Shown: piece after piece, positions 1 to 8,457 of the stretch | Position numbering within the stretch: the stretch's first letter is position 1 | Layout: the number at the start of each line of letters is the position of its first letter | Assembly: GCA_024134725.1 (NCBI GenBank) | Contig: CP099863.1 | Span: 1,917,501-1,981,500 of the forward strand | Length of the DNA: 64,000 nt | Direction of reading: 5' to 3' | DNA from: Bacillus sp. 1780r2a1 | GTDB taxonomy: Bacteria > Bacillota > Bacilli > Bacillales > Bacillaceae_H | Program-made: the position numbers and the translations under genes | The notes under the pieces: model-generated | Told to the model about the DNA's origin: nothing | Databases searched by the model: none | What the model saw: only the letters and a program-made list of their open reading frames with translations

Positions 1-801
1 AGGTCCTAGTCGTGCGATGCAGGTAATGATTAGTTTATTGGTTGCTTTGTTATAAGAAGTACGCAGTAGAGGAGGTTTCACACCGGTATGAACAGTTCTT
101 AATTGCTGATCTGATGCTCCAAGCTCTTTTAGCCGTGTGTAAAATGAATCGCTGATGGTGATAATTCGGAAAGCCCCTCGTATGCCAACTCTCTCAATCT
201 CTGTAAAATAAGCTTCTTCAAGGGATCCTTTTTCCATCTTGTGAAAATCAATACGGCTTTTAGTAAAATGACCGTGCGGAGTAAAAAAAATGGGTTTGTG
301 AAGTTTTTGGTTGAGGTGAGTGAGAAGGTATGATGCAAAGAGATCTTGAGCATGGATAATATCATAATCTTTAAGATTCTGTCTTTCTAAAAAAGCGCTA
401 AAAACAGTAAGGAAGCTTGTGTTTTTAATTACTTTCTCGCTGATCAACCCATAGCGCTTGTTCATAAATTCTTTTGCTTTAGAAGCTTGGGCTGGAATAT
501 GAACCTCAATCTCTTCTTTTGACATGTTAAGAGGGGAAAGGACATCAACATGGTGTTCAAGCTCTGAGAAACCATCTTTAACGTGATTGATATAGTGAGC
601 TAACCCTCCTGTATTTGGATAACGTAAAAAGGTTACATATAAAATACGAAGCTTCGACTTTCGAGTGGGCGCTTTTGTTGGTTGAAACACTGGGCTAGGG
701 ATGAAAGCTGGATTGATTGATGAAACATCATAAAATTTATCCATGGTCTGCAATAAATCAGGGAAAAACGGAGGGAGGTTTGTCGGAAAAAAATCGTTCA
801 T
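1..801 (-). CDS. GT4-family glycosyltransferase, 3' end cut by window edge
   Basis: Reading leftward from an ATG at 799-801 there is an open frame of 267 codons that runs off the window. The start has a GAGGTG ribosome site 8 nt upstream. The protein has a ~55-residue leader, then KLRILYVTFLRYPNTGGLAHY, which is the N-terminal Rossmann strand and Gly-rich loop of GT-B glycosyltransferases, then DIIHAQDLF, FFTPHGHFT and CIARLGP. The C-terminal UDP-sugar-binding half is missing here. It is a clear paralogue of the glycosyltransferase at 3069-4403, sharing the leader style and the HAQDLF, TPHG and IARLGP segments. It is the last visible gene of the minus-strand operon. The sugar donor and acceptor cannot be told from sequence. 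Confidence 0.9.
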   Translation of the reverse strand, partial: MNDFFPTNLPPFFPDLLQTMDKFYDVSSINPAFIPSPVFQPTKAPTRKSKLRILYVTFLRYPNTGGLAHYINHVKDGFSELEHHVDVLSPLNMSKEEIEVHIPAQASKAKEFMNKRYGLISEKVIKNTSFLTVFSAFLERQNLKDYDIIHAQDLFASYLLTHLNQKLHKPIFFTPHGHFTKSRIDFHKMEKGSLEEAYFTEIERVGIRGAFRIITISDSFYTRLKELGASDQQLRTVHTGVKPPLLRTSYNKATNKLIITCIARLGP

Positions 802-828
802 AACATAACACCTCGATTTGTTCGCTTG

Positions 829-1890
829 CTATTTATAAATTCCAAGGTCTTTACCCCAAGTTTCAAGTTTATGAAGGTGATAAGGTAATAGTTCACCACC
901 TCGATTTTCAAAAATTCTTCTCAGCTGTGTTTGTAGTCCCTTTTCAAGCGTTCGTTGCAAATATGCCATTTTATAAAGGTGGGTGGGATTTTCTTCAAAG
1001 GAAATACCGTGTTTTTTCATCTCTTGAAGATAGGTTTTAATACACTCTGTTCGAATAGAATTGCCGTCTTTTTGCCAGTCTTTTCGAAAAGCAATTAACA
1101 ACTCAACTAATACAATCAAATCTAGCCAAGAAGGAGCATATTTTGCAGACTCCCAGTCGATAAATTGAATTGGCCAAGGGCCGTTTTTTGCCGTATCATG
1201 GCTACAGATATTCTGCATGTGTAAATCGCCATGTGTTAATGAAGAACCGCTTTGTAATAACTCAGGGAAAAAGTCTGGGCCCTTTTCGTATATTTTAAAT
1301 AACGAATTTTTATGAGGTGCAAGAACGGATTTTAACTCTCGATTCTTTGAGGACTCTTGAAGAAAATTTACCGTGTTAGCAATGGCTTTTGAGCGTTCTT
1401 TTCGCATGGTAGCTGAATCATATATAGGTAACCACGAACTCCATTCATTTACTTGTTCATTAAAGTGACTATCAAACGTCTGGGCATGCAGTTTTGCTAC
1501 TGATGGAATAATGGACTGAAAATGCTTTGGTGTGAATACCAATTGACCGCGAATTTGGTGAACAAACTCCATAAATATCCATGTTTCTTCTTTGTATTCT
1601 TCTACTAAGTAGATAGTTGGGAAAAAGGACTTTAACGTTGAATAACCTTTTGTGTACATATTGATTTCAATATCGTTTTTATAATTAGCCTTACTGTACG
1701 TTTTAAAGATAAGAGGAAACGAATCATACTTTGTATGCACAATCAGTTTATAGATACTACTTCGAGTTGTAGATTTTAAGCATTTCAAGTCAGTAGAATC
1801 GATTTTAACTTTTTTTCCAATCGAAGCTGATAACTTTTCTTCTATTTTTAAGCGGTGAAACGTAGAATATAATTCTTTTGGTTGATACAT
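829..1890 (-). CDS. APH-family phosphotransferase (CotS/kinase-like)
   Basis: A 353-aa protein with the aminoglycoside-phosphotransferase fold. SLTHGDLHMQNIC is the catalytic loop (Brenner motif) and QFIDWESAKYAP supplies the metal-binding Asp. An N-lobe Lys lies in LIFKTYSK, and EYKEETWIFMEFVH looks like the hinge. There is no signal peptide or membrane segment. Firmicute members include spore-coat proteins such as CotS, YutH and YsxE, so a small-molecule or sugar kinase in spore-coat assembly is as likely as anything else. The gene sits 3 bp after the ATP-grasp gene and 27 bp before the next glycosyltransferase, so it is surely co-transcribed. Substrate unknown. Confidence 0.85.
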   Translation of the reverse strand: MYQPKELYSTFHRLKIEEKLSASIGKKVKIDSTDLKCLKSTTRSSIYKLIVHTKYDSFPLIFKTYSKANYKNDIEINMYTKGYSTLKSFFPTIYLVEEYKEETWIFMEFVHQIRGQLVFTPKHFQSIIPSVAKLHAQTFDSHFNEQVNEWSSWLPIYDSATMRKERSKAIANTVNFLQESSKNRELKSVLAPHKNSLFKIYEKGPDFFPELLQSGSSLTHGDLHMQNICSHDTAKNGPWPIQFIDWESAKYAPSWLDLIVLVELLIAFRKDWQKDGNSIRTECIKTYLQEMKKHGISFEENPTHLYKMAYLQRTLEKGLQTQLRRIFENRGGELLPYHLHKLETWGKDLGIYK

Positions 1891-1893
1891 TTC

Positions 1894-3072
1894 TTATTTC
1901 TCCTTTCGCTTGTTTTTCCATGCGTTGACTAAATGTGAATAAGCGCTTCGAACAAAGGGCATCGGATCTCGTAAGTTGAACAATGCCCATTCTTTTTCAC
2001 CTTTAAAACCTGATAGAAAATCTCGTAACGTCATGCCTTCATGCTTTCGCTTTGTAAGGTAGGTTAAGTAATAGCGTACGAGGTAAATCCATTTCACTCC
2101 GTCTTTTTGAACGAGGTGAGGAAGAGGCTTTTGCCCCGTCATAGATAAATAATAGAGGTAAACAAAGTCAATACCGGCTGCGCCTGTTAAGCTATGTGTT
2201 AGCCAAAAACGGGGGTTTATTTCGATAAATTTATAAATACCATCTCTTGGATCTTTTTTAAACTCAGCCATCGCAATCCCTTTTAAATGAATATCTTTAA
2301 AGAACGGGATACAAATATCAAATAGTTCTGGAATCGTTTTACTTACAATATGTGCGCCTGTTCCAAACTGAGCAGGAAACTGATGATTTTTTTGGAGAGA
2401 AAACTTCGCCAGCAAGTTCATGTTTTCATCAAAAAAAGTGGCTACCTTATAAAAACAGCTGTTATCACCTGGAATAATCTCTTGGACAATTAGCTCTCCA
2501 GCTTGTTGATAGGTAGGGTATTCTGCTTGCAGCTGTTCAGGAGTTTGAATTAAGATTGCTTTTTTGTTAATAATCTTCCGAAATTCATGACCGAGTACAG
2601 GTTTTAAAATACATGGAAATTCCAGCGTATCTATGGCTGTCTTCATATCATCCGCATTTTTAATGATTAAAGTTTGAGGACAAGGGATGTTATGTTTTAA
2701 GGCAAGGTCATAGGCCAACTGTTTATCTAGCACTTGCTCAATTACATCATGGTCAGGGAATAGAAATAAAAAGTAGTTGGAAAGCTCCTCTCGGTGTTTG
2801 GAAATAAACATGACATAATCATCAGCACCCGTATACAAGACTGGTTTATATTCTTGTTCCTTAGCAAGCGTAATAAGAACATCGAGCAGGGCTTTCTCTT
2901 CGGTAAGAGGACTCGGACAAGGGTTACAAGCAGCTAACTTTGTTTTTCCAATCCGATAAGGTTTTTCTGTATCAAAAGCATATATTTGAATGTTGCGTTC
3001 CGCTAACCTTTTAATAATTCCTAATCCATTTGCGCTAAGATCGAGTACTACGGCAGCGTGTTTGTGGTTCAT
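1894..3072 (-). CDS. ATP-grasp carboxylate-amine ligase-like protein
   Basis: A 392-aa cytosolic protein. It starts with a Rossmann-like pre-ATP-grasp domain (AAVVLDLSANGLGIIKRLA). The central lobe has FPCILKPVLGHEF, the ATP-binding Lys strand, and ELIVQEIIPGDNS. The C-terminal lobe has IAMAEFKKDPRDGIYKFIEINPRFW, where the EINPR Glu/Asn are the Mg-binding residues. These features match ATP-grasp enzymes that join a carboxylate to an amine or similar nucleophile through an acyl phosphate. The start overlaps the preceding glycosyltransferase stop by 4 bp (ATGA). Together with two glycosyltransferases, a deacetylase and a kinase it suggests a modified glycan or glycopeptide product; the product is unknown. 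Confidence 0.85.
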   Translation of the reverse strand: MNHKHAAVVLDLSANGLGIIKRLAERNIQIYAFDTEKPYRIGKTKLAACNPCPSPLTEEKALLDVLITLAKEQEYKPVLYTGADDYVMFISKHREELSNYFLFLFPDHDVIEQVLDKQLAYDLALKHNIPCPQTLIIKNADDMKTAIDTLEFPCILKPVLGHEFRKIINKKAILIQTPEQLQAEYPTYQQAGELIVQEIIPGDNSCFYKVATFFDENMNLLAKFSLQKNHQFPAQFGTGAHIVSKTIPELFDICIPFFKDIHLKGIAMAEFKKDPRDGIYKFIEINPRFWLTHSLTGAAGIDFVYLYYLSMTGQKPLPHLVQKDGVKWIYLVRYYLTYLTKRKHEGMTLRDFLSGFKGEKEWALFNLRDPMPFVRSAYSHLVNAWKNKRKEK

Positions 3073-4403
3073 ATCTTTTCACCTACCTTAAAAGCAGCAA
3101 GCCCTTGAACATAAAGGTTGTTTATAAAAGAGACCATTTTTTCGTTTGTTAATTTTGCTTTTGCGAAATGCTTTGCATTAGTAGCCATCCGCTCCCGTGC
3201 TTTTTTATTAGTAATGAAAAACGAGAGTGCTCGAGCTAACGTTTCAGTATCTCCTGGTTCGATAATAATTCCGGTTTTATTGTGTTTAACAATCTCTGGG
3301 ATGCCTCCACATTCCGTTGAAATAATTGCCGTTTCAGCATGCATCGCTTCAATGATAGATAAAGGTAAGCTATCGTTCAACGTGGCGAGAACAAAAATAT
3401 CGGTTTCATGTAAGATTTCTGGAACGTCGGTTCGAGTTCCAAGGAAATGAACCATATCTAAATTTAGTTGTTCTTTTTGTTCTTCTAACTCTTCGCGCAT
3501 TTCCCCATCACCTACAATAAGAACTTCTACATTATCTAGCTGATGATTAATTGTAGACAGGGCCTTTAATAAATCTTTATGCCCTTTTCGGGGACCCAGT
3601 CTAGCAATTGATGCAATAGTAATTTTTTGATCTTTTTCTTTACGCTTTTTAGCGTACATCTTATTTTTAATTCCGGTGTACACGGTTGTCATATGCTCTT
3701 GTTTAGCACCAATACTTTCAAGGGGTGAGCGAAACCCATCATGTAAAATGATGATATGGCTTGCAAACGAAACAGCTTGCTGCTCCATGCGTAGATAATA
3801 CGCTTCTTCAACCGAGCCTTTATCAAAAATATTGAACTTTAAGCGGTTAAAAGTATACATGCCATGAGGGGTATAAAAGAGAGGCTTTTGAAGAGATTTG
3901 TTGAAGTTCCCTAAAATATTGGCGGTGAATAAATCTTGAGCATGAAGGATGTCATATCTTTCTAAATCTACAGTCTTTAACATTTGTTCATAGATATAAA
4001 GTAAGCGGTGATTTTTTAAAATAAGATTGTTTACTTCACCATAACGAGTTGAAAAAAAGCCTTCGAGTTCTGGAACAATTTCATTGCGCATTTCTTCTTT
4101 TTTAAAAGATGGAAACTTGCGGGGAGAAATGACATCCACATAATGACCTTGACTACGTAAAGTAGCGCTTAGTTCTGAGATATAATTCGATAGCCCGCCT
4201 GTATGGGGATAATCCCAAAACGTTGTGATTAAAATTGACAGCCTGCGCTTTTGGGAGTCTTGTTTTGCTGTGAGTTTTAGTTTTTTGCTAGGTTGAATTG
4301 AACTGTATTTTTGAACATCACTCTTATTATTAACCCCATAAAATGTATCCAACGTATCAATTATATATGGATATGGGATGTTGCCACTGTGTTTCACAAC
4401 CAA
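3069..4403 (-). CDS. GT4-family glycosyltransferase
   Basis: A 444-aa GT-B enzyme. After a ~50-residue leader come RLSILITTFWDYPHTGGLSNYISEL (nucleotide-fold start with the Gly-rich loop), HAQDLFTANILG, FYTPHGMYTF, and the C-terminal donor-binding half with IARLGPRKG, VGDGEMREELEE, and the E-x7-E motif in SIIEAMHAETAIISTECGGIPEIV. This is the retaining GT4 layout and resembles CotSA-like spore enzymes and BshA. It overlaps the upstream deacetylase by 10 bp and the downstream ATP-grasp gene by 4 bp. Pairing with a PIG-L deacetylase recalls BshA/BshB, where a transferase makes a GlcNAc conjugate that the deacetylase then opens. The donor is not determined. Confidence 0.92.
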   Translation of the reverse strand: MVVKHSGNIPYPYIIDTLDTFYGVNNKSDVQKYSSIQPSKKLKLTAKQDSQKRRLSILITTFWDYPHTGGLSNYISELSATLRSQGHYVDVISPRKFPSFKKEEMRNEIVPELEGFFSTRYGEVNNLILKNHRLLYIYEQMLKTVDLERYDILHAQDLFTANILGNFNKSLQKPLFYTPHGMYTFNRLKFNIFDKGSVEEAYYLRMEQQAVSFASHIIILHDGFRSPLESIGAKQEHMTTVYTGIKNKMYAKKRKEKDQKITIASIARLGPRKGHKDLLKALSTINHQLDNVEVLIVGDGEMREELEEQKEQLNLDMVHFLGTRTDVPEILHETDIFVLATLNDSLPLSIIEAMHAETAIISTECGGIPEIVKHNKTGIIIEPGDTETLARALSFFITNKKARERMATNAKHFAKAKLTNEKMVSFINNLYVQGLAAFKVGEKI

Positions 4404-5050
4404 ACCCTCCTTATAATTTCAAACGCTTCAGCATATGGAACACCAACGGTCATTCCACGAACTTTGGCTAATGCTTTGACACCTTCATATGATCTTGGGT
4501 GCGGAAAATCACGCATTTCCACGTCATATTCTTTTAGCGCTTCCACTTTTAAATCCATTGTATCAGTAACATTTACAAAATAATTTGGTTTAAATACTTG
4601 ATCGTGTGTATACGTATTCCATTCGGTAGAAGATACTGTTTCAAATGTAATTAGCTCGATTGGTTTTTTGTTAGGAAGCGGACGAGTTGCGGTTAAAACT
4701 GCTTCAAATGTAATACGGTGATCGATGTTCATATCGCCATGATGATGAGTGAAAATTTTGCTCGGATTATATTTTGTTATTAATGCTTCGATTTCTTTTG
4801 TTAACTTGTGACGAGGCATCATTTCTAACTCTAAATTTTTATGACCTAGAAAAATAACTTCTTCTATGCCAAGCTTTTGGTTAGCTAGACGGCCAAATGC
4901 TTGAATGTGATGAGCTTCTTCTTTACGCCCTAACGCTGTAACAACAGATACGACTGTATACCCTTGATCAATCAAGCGTTTGATAGTTCCTGCAGAGCCT
5001 AAAAGTTCATCATCAGGGTGGGCTCCGATAACTAATATATAATCTTTCAT
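4394..5050 (-). CDS. PIG-L/LmbE-family deacetylase
   Basis: A 218-aa protein with the zinc-binding signature VIGAHPDDELLG near the N terminus and the third His ligand in FTHHHGDMNIDHR around residue 120. PIG-L enzymes remove an N-acetyl group from GlcNAc-type sugars (MshB, BshB, PIG-L). The start ATG is preceded by AAGGAG (complement of ctcctta at 5061-5067). This is the first gene of the minus-strand operon, and its 3' end overlaps the glycosyltransferase start by 10 bp. The obvious inference is that it deacetylates a sugar handled by that transferase. It is not close to the B. subtilis BshB1/BshB2 sequences I recall, so bacillithiol synthesis is possible but not favoured. Confidence 0.9.
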   Translation of the reverse strand: MKDYILVIGAHPDDELLGSAGTIKRLIDQGYTVVSVVTALGRKEEAHHIQAFGRLANQKLGIEEVIFLGHKNLELEMMPRHKLTKEIEALITKYNPSKIFTHHHGDMNIDHRITFEAVLTATRPLPNKKPIELITFETVSSTEWNTYTHDQVFKPNYFVNVTDTMDLKVEALKEYDVEMRDFPHPRSYEGVKALAKVRGMTVGVPYAEAFEIIRRVWL

Positions 5051-5091
5051 TCCGATGTCACTCCTTATAGCCTTCTGTCTATATTACAATC

Positions 5092-5120
5092 AATATATGC
5101 GTAGCCTTTGCTGAAAAGAA
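5092..5120 (-). promoter_or_regulatory. SigE-like promoter for the deacetylase/glycosyltransferase operon
   Basis: On the minus strand, CATATATT (7 of 8 to the SigE -10 consensus CATACAHT) lies exactly 14 nt downstream of TTCTTTT (5 of 7 to KHATATT). This places a start site about 35 bp upstream of the gene at 5050. The match is by eye and the -35 is imperfect. If real, the operon is expressed in the mother cell during sporulation. Confidence 0.4.
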
Positions 5121-5173
5121 ACTGGCATTCGCGGAAAAAGAGCAAATAATTTCATAAGAAGTTCAGCATGAGC

Positions 5174-5728
5174 TTATTGATAGCGAACCCATTCTTTGTA
5201 TAGATCGGGACGTAGAGTTTGAACGCGTCGAAGGAATAAAGGTAGTGCTCCAAGTTTTCTTAAACCTTGGAATAGCTTCGTTGGAATAGATTTTGTAGAA
5301 GTTAACGATCGCTTTAAATCAATCACTTTTAGCTCTGTTGCATCTGTAATTAAAATATGACGAACCTCTGCATCCCATCTAGTAAATCCAATCGCTTTCA
5401 TTTCATCAAAGAGTAGTAAAATCCTTTCAACTAAAGCAGAGGGAAGGCGATTATATTCTTTGATGTATTTTGAAAGAGATATAGCATGAATATATTCCAT
5501 AACGGTGTAGTTGTGTCCGCTCTCGTATAGAACAGGAACGATAGATGATACCTGTCCTAGCTCTAAAGCCTTCAGTTCTTGCTGTTGAGTTGTTTCATCA
5601 TAGTATACTTTAATACATTTATCTTGAGATAACCGATACACTTTTCCATCTTTTCCGCTTCCAACAACAGGATAATCTGCTAAGCTGCTAAAGGCAATGC
5701 GGCGGTTTGTTTTCTTATGTGGACTCAT
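5174..5728 (-). CDS. Small protein-kinase-like protein (YrzF-like)
   Basis: A 184-aa truncated kinase fold. It has a glycine loop GSGKDGKVYRL, the ATP-binding Lys in CIKVYY, a hinge YTVMEYIHAISL, a shortened catalytic loop WDAEVRHILI, and a DFG-equivalent KVIDLKRSL. The catalytic Asp appears as WDAE rather than HxDxxxxN, so activity is uncertain. I place the start at the ATG at 5728 because AAAGGAGGAG lies directly upstream; a frame-compatible ATG 36 nt earlier would put that ribosome site inside the coding region. It resembles B. subtilis YrzF, itself poorly studied. It is a separate unit upstream of the glycosyltransferase operon. Confidence 0.75.
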   Translation of the reverse strand: MSPHKKTNRRIAFSSLADYPVVGSGKDGKVYRLSQDKCIKVYYDETTQQQELKALELGQVSSIVPVLYESGHNYTVMEYIHAISLSKYIKEYNRLPSALVERILLLFDEMKAIGFTRWDAEVRHILITDATELKVIDLKRSLTSTKSIPTKLFQGLRKLGALPLFLRRVQTLRPDLYKEWVRYQ

Positions 5729-5779
5729 ATTTTGTACTCCTCCTTTCATTTCATATGTTTTCAACTAATTATCTCTTAA

Positions 5780-5805
5780 TAGTCTATGAGACATCTTATT
5801 GAGGT
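5780..5805 (-). promoter_or_regulatory. SigK-like promoter for the kinase-like gene
   Basis: On the minus strand, CATAGACTA matches the SigK -10 consensus CATANNNTA perfectly, with an AC -35 element (in CCACC) 15 nt upstream. The SigK -35 carries little information, so this could arise by chance. It fits late mother-cell expression. Confidence 0.35.
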
Positions 5806-5892
5806 GGAACTGTTAAATTCTGTGCGATTTACTTAAAAATATGAGATGATAATAACAAGTACTATGTGTTAAGAAAGGGCGATGAGTGAAAT

Positions 5893-6222
5893 ATGTCTAA
5901 GCAGCCATATATTAGAGTAGGTTTGGCAAATCTAATGAAAGGACTAGAAGGTGTAGGAGGTAAACTGTATCTAACTTCAACTGAGCTTACACATAAGTCA
6001 CATGCAGTTAATGTTCAACGAGGTACTGTAACATTGAACTTAGCAGATATTGAAACGGTAGAGAGAGTCCGTAACAAATTATTGGGAGTGCCTTTATTAA
6101 AAAATGGTCTAAAAATAACAACAAACGAAGGAGAAGAGCTTCAGTTTGTTGTGAACAAAGCCGACCAATGGATAGAAGATATTAAACAAGCGTTAAATAA
6201 AGAAAAGCCGAACGTTATGTGA
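5893..6222 (+). CDS. GRAM/PH-like domain protein
   Basis: A 109-aa soluble protein whose sequence (GLANLMKGLEGVGGKLYLTSTELTHKSH, then TVTLNLADIETVERV and LKITTNEGEELQFVVNKADQWIEDI) fits a single GRAM/PH-like beta sandwich with a C-terminal helix. Such domains bind lipids or peptides in eukaryotes; the role of the bacterial forms is mostly unknown. The start has AAGAAAGGGCGATGAG upstream. It is a single-gene unit ending in a strong bidirectional terminator shared with the convergent oxidoreductase gene. No catalytic residues are apparent, and I infer no function. Confidence 0.7.
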   Translation: MSKQPYIRVGLANLMKGLEGVGGKLYLTSTELTHKSHAVNVQRGTVTLNLADIETVERVRNKLLGVPLLKNGLKITTNEGEELQFVVNKADQWIEDIKQALNKEKPNVM

Positions 6223-6240
6223 CAACGTTCGGCTTTTCTT
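6203..6240. terminator. Bidirectional intrinsic terminator
   Basis: A 14-bp perfect stem (AAAAGCCGAACGTT paired with AACGTTCGGCTTTT), with A and T tracts on its two sides, lies between the convergent GRAM-like and oxidoreductase genes. Confidence 0.9.
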
Positions 6241-7268
6241 TATTTACTATTCATGACTTCAGAAACAATTTCATATGAGCGTAGTCGAGCTTTGTGATCG
6301 TATATTTGTGCGTTGATCATCAATTCATCAGCATTTGTTTCAGCGATAAACCCTTCCAGCTTTCTCTTTACAGTCTCTGGTCCGCCGATAATCGATGAAC
6401 CTAGCTGTTGCTGGAGAGTTGCCTTTTCAAATTCACTCCAAATCTCGTCCATGTTATCAACGGGTGCTTTCAGTTTTCCCGGTTTGTTGCGGATTAAGTT
6501 TAAGAACTGCTGTTGAAGAGACGTAGCTAATCGTTCCGCTTCTTTATCTGTATCTGCTGCAATTACATTAACACCTAACATTGCATAGGGTTTATCCAAT
6601 ACGTCAGATGCTTGGAAGTAGCGGCGGTACATTTGAAGCGCGCCAAGCGTATTGTTTGGTGAAAAGTGGCTTGCAAACGAAAACGGTAAGCCAAGCTGAG
6701 CCGCTAACTGCGCACTAAATCCACTTGAACCAAGTAGCCAAATTGGTACTTTAAGGCCTTCTCCAGGAACAGCCCTTACTGGTAGCGGATGCTCATCCGA
6801 CGGAACAGCAAGATATGCTCTCAGTTCATCTAATAGATCAGGGAAATCTTGACCGTCACTCATGCGTCCTCTTCTTAAAGCTTGGGCAGTCAATTGGTCC
6901 GTACCTGGTGCGCGACCTAACCCCAAGTCAATTCGTCCTGGAAAAAGAGATTCTAATGTTCCAAAGTGTTCCGCAATAACAAGTGGTGAGTGATTGGGTA
7001 ACATAATGCCGCCTGAGCCCACTCGAATAGTAGATGTACCAGCAGCCACATGTCCAATTACGACAGAAGTAGCAGAACTTGCGATTCCTGACATATTATG
7101 ATGCTCTGCTAACCAGTAGCGGTTGTAGCCCCATTTTTCGACGTGCTGTGCTAGATCAAGCGTATTTCTAAGTGCGTCTGCTACCGTGCTACCTTCTACA
7201 ACAGGTGACAAATCAAGCACTGAAATTGGAATGTTTTTTTGGTTGTTTGGATGTTGGTCCATTGACAT
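6240..7268 (-). CDS. LLM-class (luciferase-like) flavin-dependent oxidoreductase
   Basis: A 342-aa protein of the bacterial luciferase-like monooxygenase family, MsnO8-type subgroup. Diagnostic stretches are [12 protein letters not shown] at the N terminus, [41 protein letters not shown], and [16 protein letters not shown]. These enzymes use reduced FMN, with or without oxygen. B. subtilis paralogues such as YceB have no assigned substrate. The start ATG has AGAGGATG about 6 nt upstream. It diverges from the creatininase operon across a 354-bp regulatory region, so shared control is possible. No neighbouring flavin reductase is visible. Confidence 0.9.
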   Translation of the reverse strand: MSMDQHPNNQKNIPISVLDLSPVVEGSTVADALRNTLDLAQHVEKWGYNRYWLAEHHNMSGIASSATSVVIGHVAAGTSTIRVGSGGIMLPNHSPLVIAEHFGTLESLFPGRIDLGLGRAPGTDQLTAQALRRGRMSDGQDFPDLLDELRAYLAVPSDEHPLPVRAVPGEGLKVPIWLLGSSGFSAQLAAQLGLPFSFASHFSPNNTLGALQMYRRYFQASDVLDKPYAMLGVNVIAADTDKEAERLATSLQQQFLNLIRNKPGKLKAPVDNMDEIWSEFEKATLQQQLGSSIIGGPETVKRKLEGFIAETNADELMINAQIYDHKARLRSYEIVSEVMNSK

Positions 7269-7303
7269 ATGCTCATCCTCTTTTCGTAATCATAATTTAA
7301 TTA

Positions 7304-7319
7304 TTCGATAATCATCGAA
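7304..7319. promoter_or_regulatory. Inverted repeat TTCGAT-N4-ATCGAA upstream of the LLM gene
   Basis: A perfect 6-bp inverted repeat with a 4-nt spacer, 36 bp upstream of the oxidoreductase start. A similar AT-rich ATTCGACTATTCAATTAT follows at 7396-7413. This is plausible as an operator; the regulator is unknown. Confidence 0.35.
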
Positions 7320-7418
7320 CTATCTACAGGTTCCATTGTAACAAGAATGTGAAAGAGAGAAAAATAAAATGCCTGTGTCTAAACAGAGAAAAAATAATTC
7401 GACTATTCAATTATAGTG

Positions 7419-7435
7419 TGTTAGGTTCTCTTACA
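7419..7435 (+). promoter_or_regulatory. GlnR/TnrA-type nitrogen box upstream of the creatininase operon
   Basis: TGTTAGGTTCTCTTACA fits the GlnR/TnrA core consensus TGTNA-N7-TNACA at every fixed position and the longer TnrA consensus at all but two central positions. A weak -10 (GATTAT, 7465-7470) lies about 40 bp downstream, which fits the usual position of an activating TnrA site near -49. Function is inferred. Confidence 0.6.
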
Positions 7436-7524
7436 AAAATAACAAAAAGAATAAAATATTTGGTGATTATAGCTAATGTGAAATTTTAAAATTATCATTT
7501 ATGTTAATGATTCTTGAAATTCAA

Positions 7525-7547
7525 TGTAATAAAATAAACTTATTACA
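7525..7547. promoter_or_regulatory. Palindrome TGTAATAA-N7-TTATTACA, likely operator
   Basis: Perfect 8-bp arms with a 7-nt spacer, 75 bp upstream of the creatininase start and downstream of the putative promoter. The position would suit a pathway-specific repressor. No regulator gene is present in the operon. Confidence 0.45.
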
Positions 7548-7622
7548 CAAAAAGTTACATCTTATTACATCGTATGTTAAAAATTCAGAAAATAAAAAAA
7601 TTTCCGAAGAGGTGAAAGCGTC

Positions 7623-8438
7623 ATGAACAAACGGTATAGCGGTTCCGCATTTGAAGAGAATTTCTTACCAAGATTATCAAGTGTAGATATTGAGCAACTC
7701 TCTAAAGAGGATGCACTAGTCATTTTACCAATCGGTGCAGTTGAGCAACATGGTCCACATCTTCCTGTTTATACCGATACGTTAATTGCAGAAGGACTTT
7801 TAGAAGAAGCGTTACTTCAGCTTCAGCACGAAAATATTTGGGTTCTTCCAGCCATTCCTTATGGTAAAAGCAACGAGCATCTAGGTCTATCAGGAACAAT
7901 GAGCTTATCAGCTTCTACATTACAAGCAGTTGTAATGGATTTAGCTATCAGCGTCCGTAAAAGTGGCTTTAAAAAGCTTTTGCTTTTCAACACACACGGT
8001 GGAAATCATGACCTGCTTAATATGATGGCAAGAGAAATACGCATAGAGACTGGATTGATGGTATTTCGGTTGAATCCTGGATCTGAAGAAGTCAATCACT
8101 TAATTTCACAACAAGAGCAGCGCTTTGGAATACATGGAGGTGAAGTGGAAACATCATTAATAATGGAGTTGAAGGGGGATTGGGTGCAATTCGATAAAAG
8201 TCCAACAGAGTTTGTTAATTTGTCCAATAACCATCATTTACATTTGAAAGGAAATAGTTACTTTGCTTGGGTAATGAACGATATTTCAAACACGGGTATA
8301 GCTGGAGATGCCAAACAGGCAACGAAGGAAAAAGGGAAAATGATAAAAGAACTCATCGTTGGTGAGCTTGTTAAAACGTTAAAAGAAATGAAGCATTTTT
8401 CATTAGGTGATTTAAAGAAAGACTATGTAAATAAATGA
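7623..8438 (+). CDS. Creatininase-family amidohydrolase
   Basis: A 271-aa protein with the full creatininase metal-binding pattern: [19 protein letters not shown] near residue 38, [16 protein letters not shown] near 120, and [14 protein letters not shown] near 170. Creatininases open cyclic amides (creatinine to creatine); relatives act in riboflavin/F420 (ArfB) and mycofactocin (MftE) pathways, so the substrate is not fixed by family. It is the first gene of a six-gene operon with an ABC importer and a CodA-like amidohydrolase. That points to a ring-containing nitrogen compound being taken up and degraded. No creatinase (creatine amidinohydrolase) gene is nearby, which argues against a simple creatinine pathway. 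Confidence 0.9.
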   Translation: MNKRYSGSAFEENFLPRLSSVDIEQLSKEDALVILPIGAVEQHGPHLPVYTDTLIAEGLLEEALLQLQHENIWVLPAIPYGKSNEHLGLSGTMSLSASTLQAVVMDLAISVRKSGFKKLLLFNTHGGNHDLLNMMAREIRIETGLMVFRLNPGSEEVNHLISQQEQRFGIHGGEVETSLIMELKGDWVQFDKSPTEFVNLSNNHHLHLKGNSYFAWVMNDISNTGIAGDAKQATKEKGKMIKELIVGELVKTLKEMKHFSLGDLKKDYVNK

Positions 8439-8457
8439 AGCGAGGTGGTCAGATATC

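Larger units (their letters stand above)
7269..7622. other. 354-bp divergent intergenic region with several operator-like sites
   Basis: No gene is visible. The region holds a short inverted repeat near the oxidoreductase start (7304-7319), a related AT-rich repeat (7394-7414), a GlnR/TnrA-type site (7419-7435) and an 8-bp-arm palindrome (7525-7547). The stretch from about 7440 to 7600 is very AT-rich. The creatininase gene has the ribosome site GAGGTGAAAG just before its ATG. Confidence 0.7.

Noticed and set aside
129-365. 78-aa minus-strand ORF
   Set aside because: It lies in another frame within the truncated glycosyltransferase gene, whose frame is supported by family motifs.
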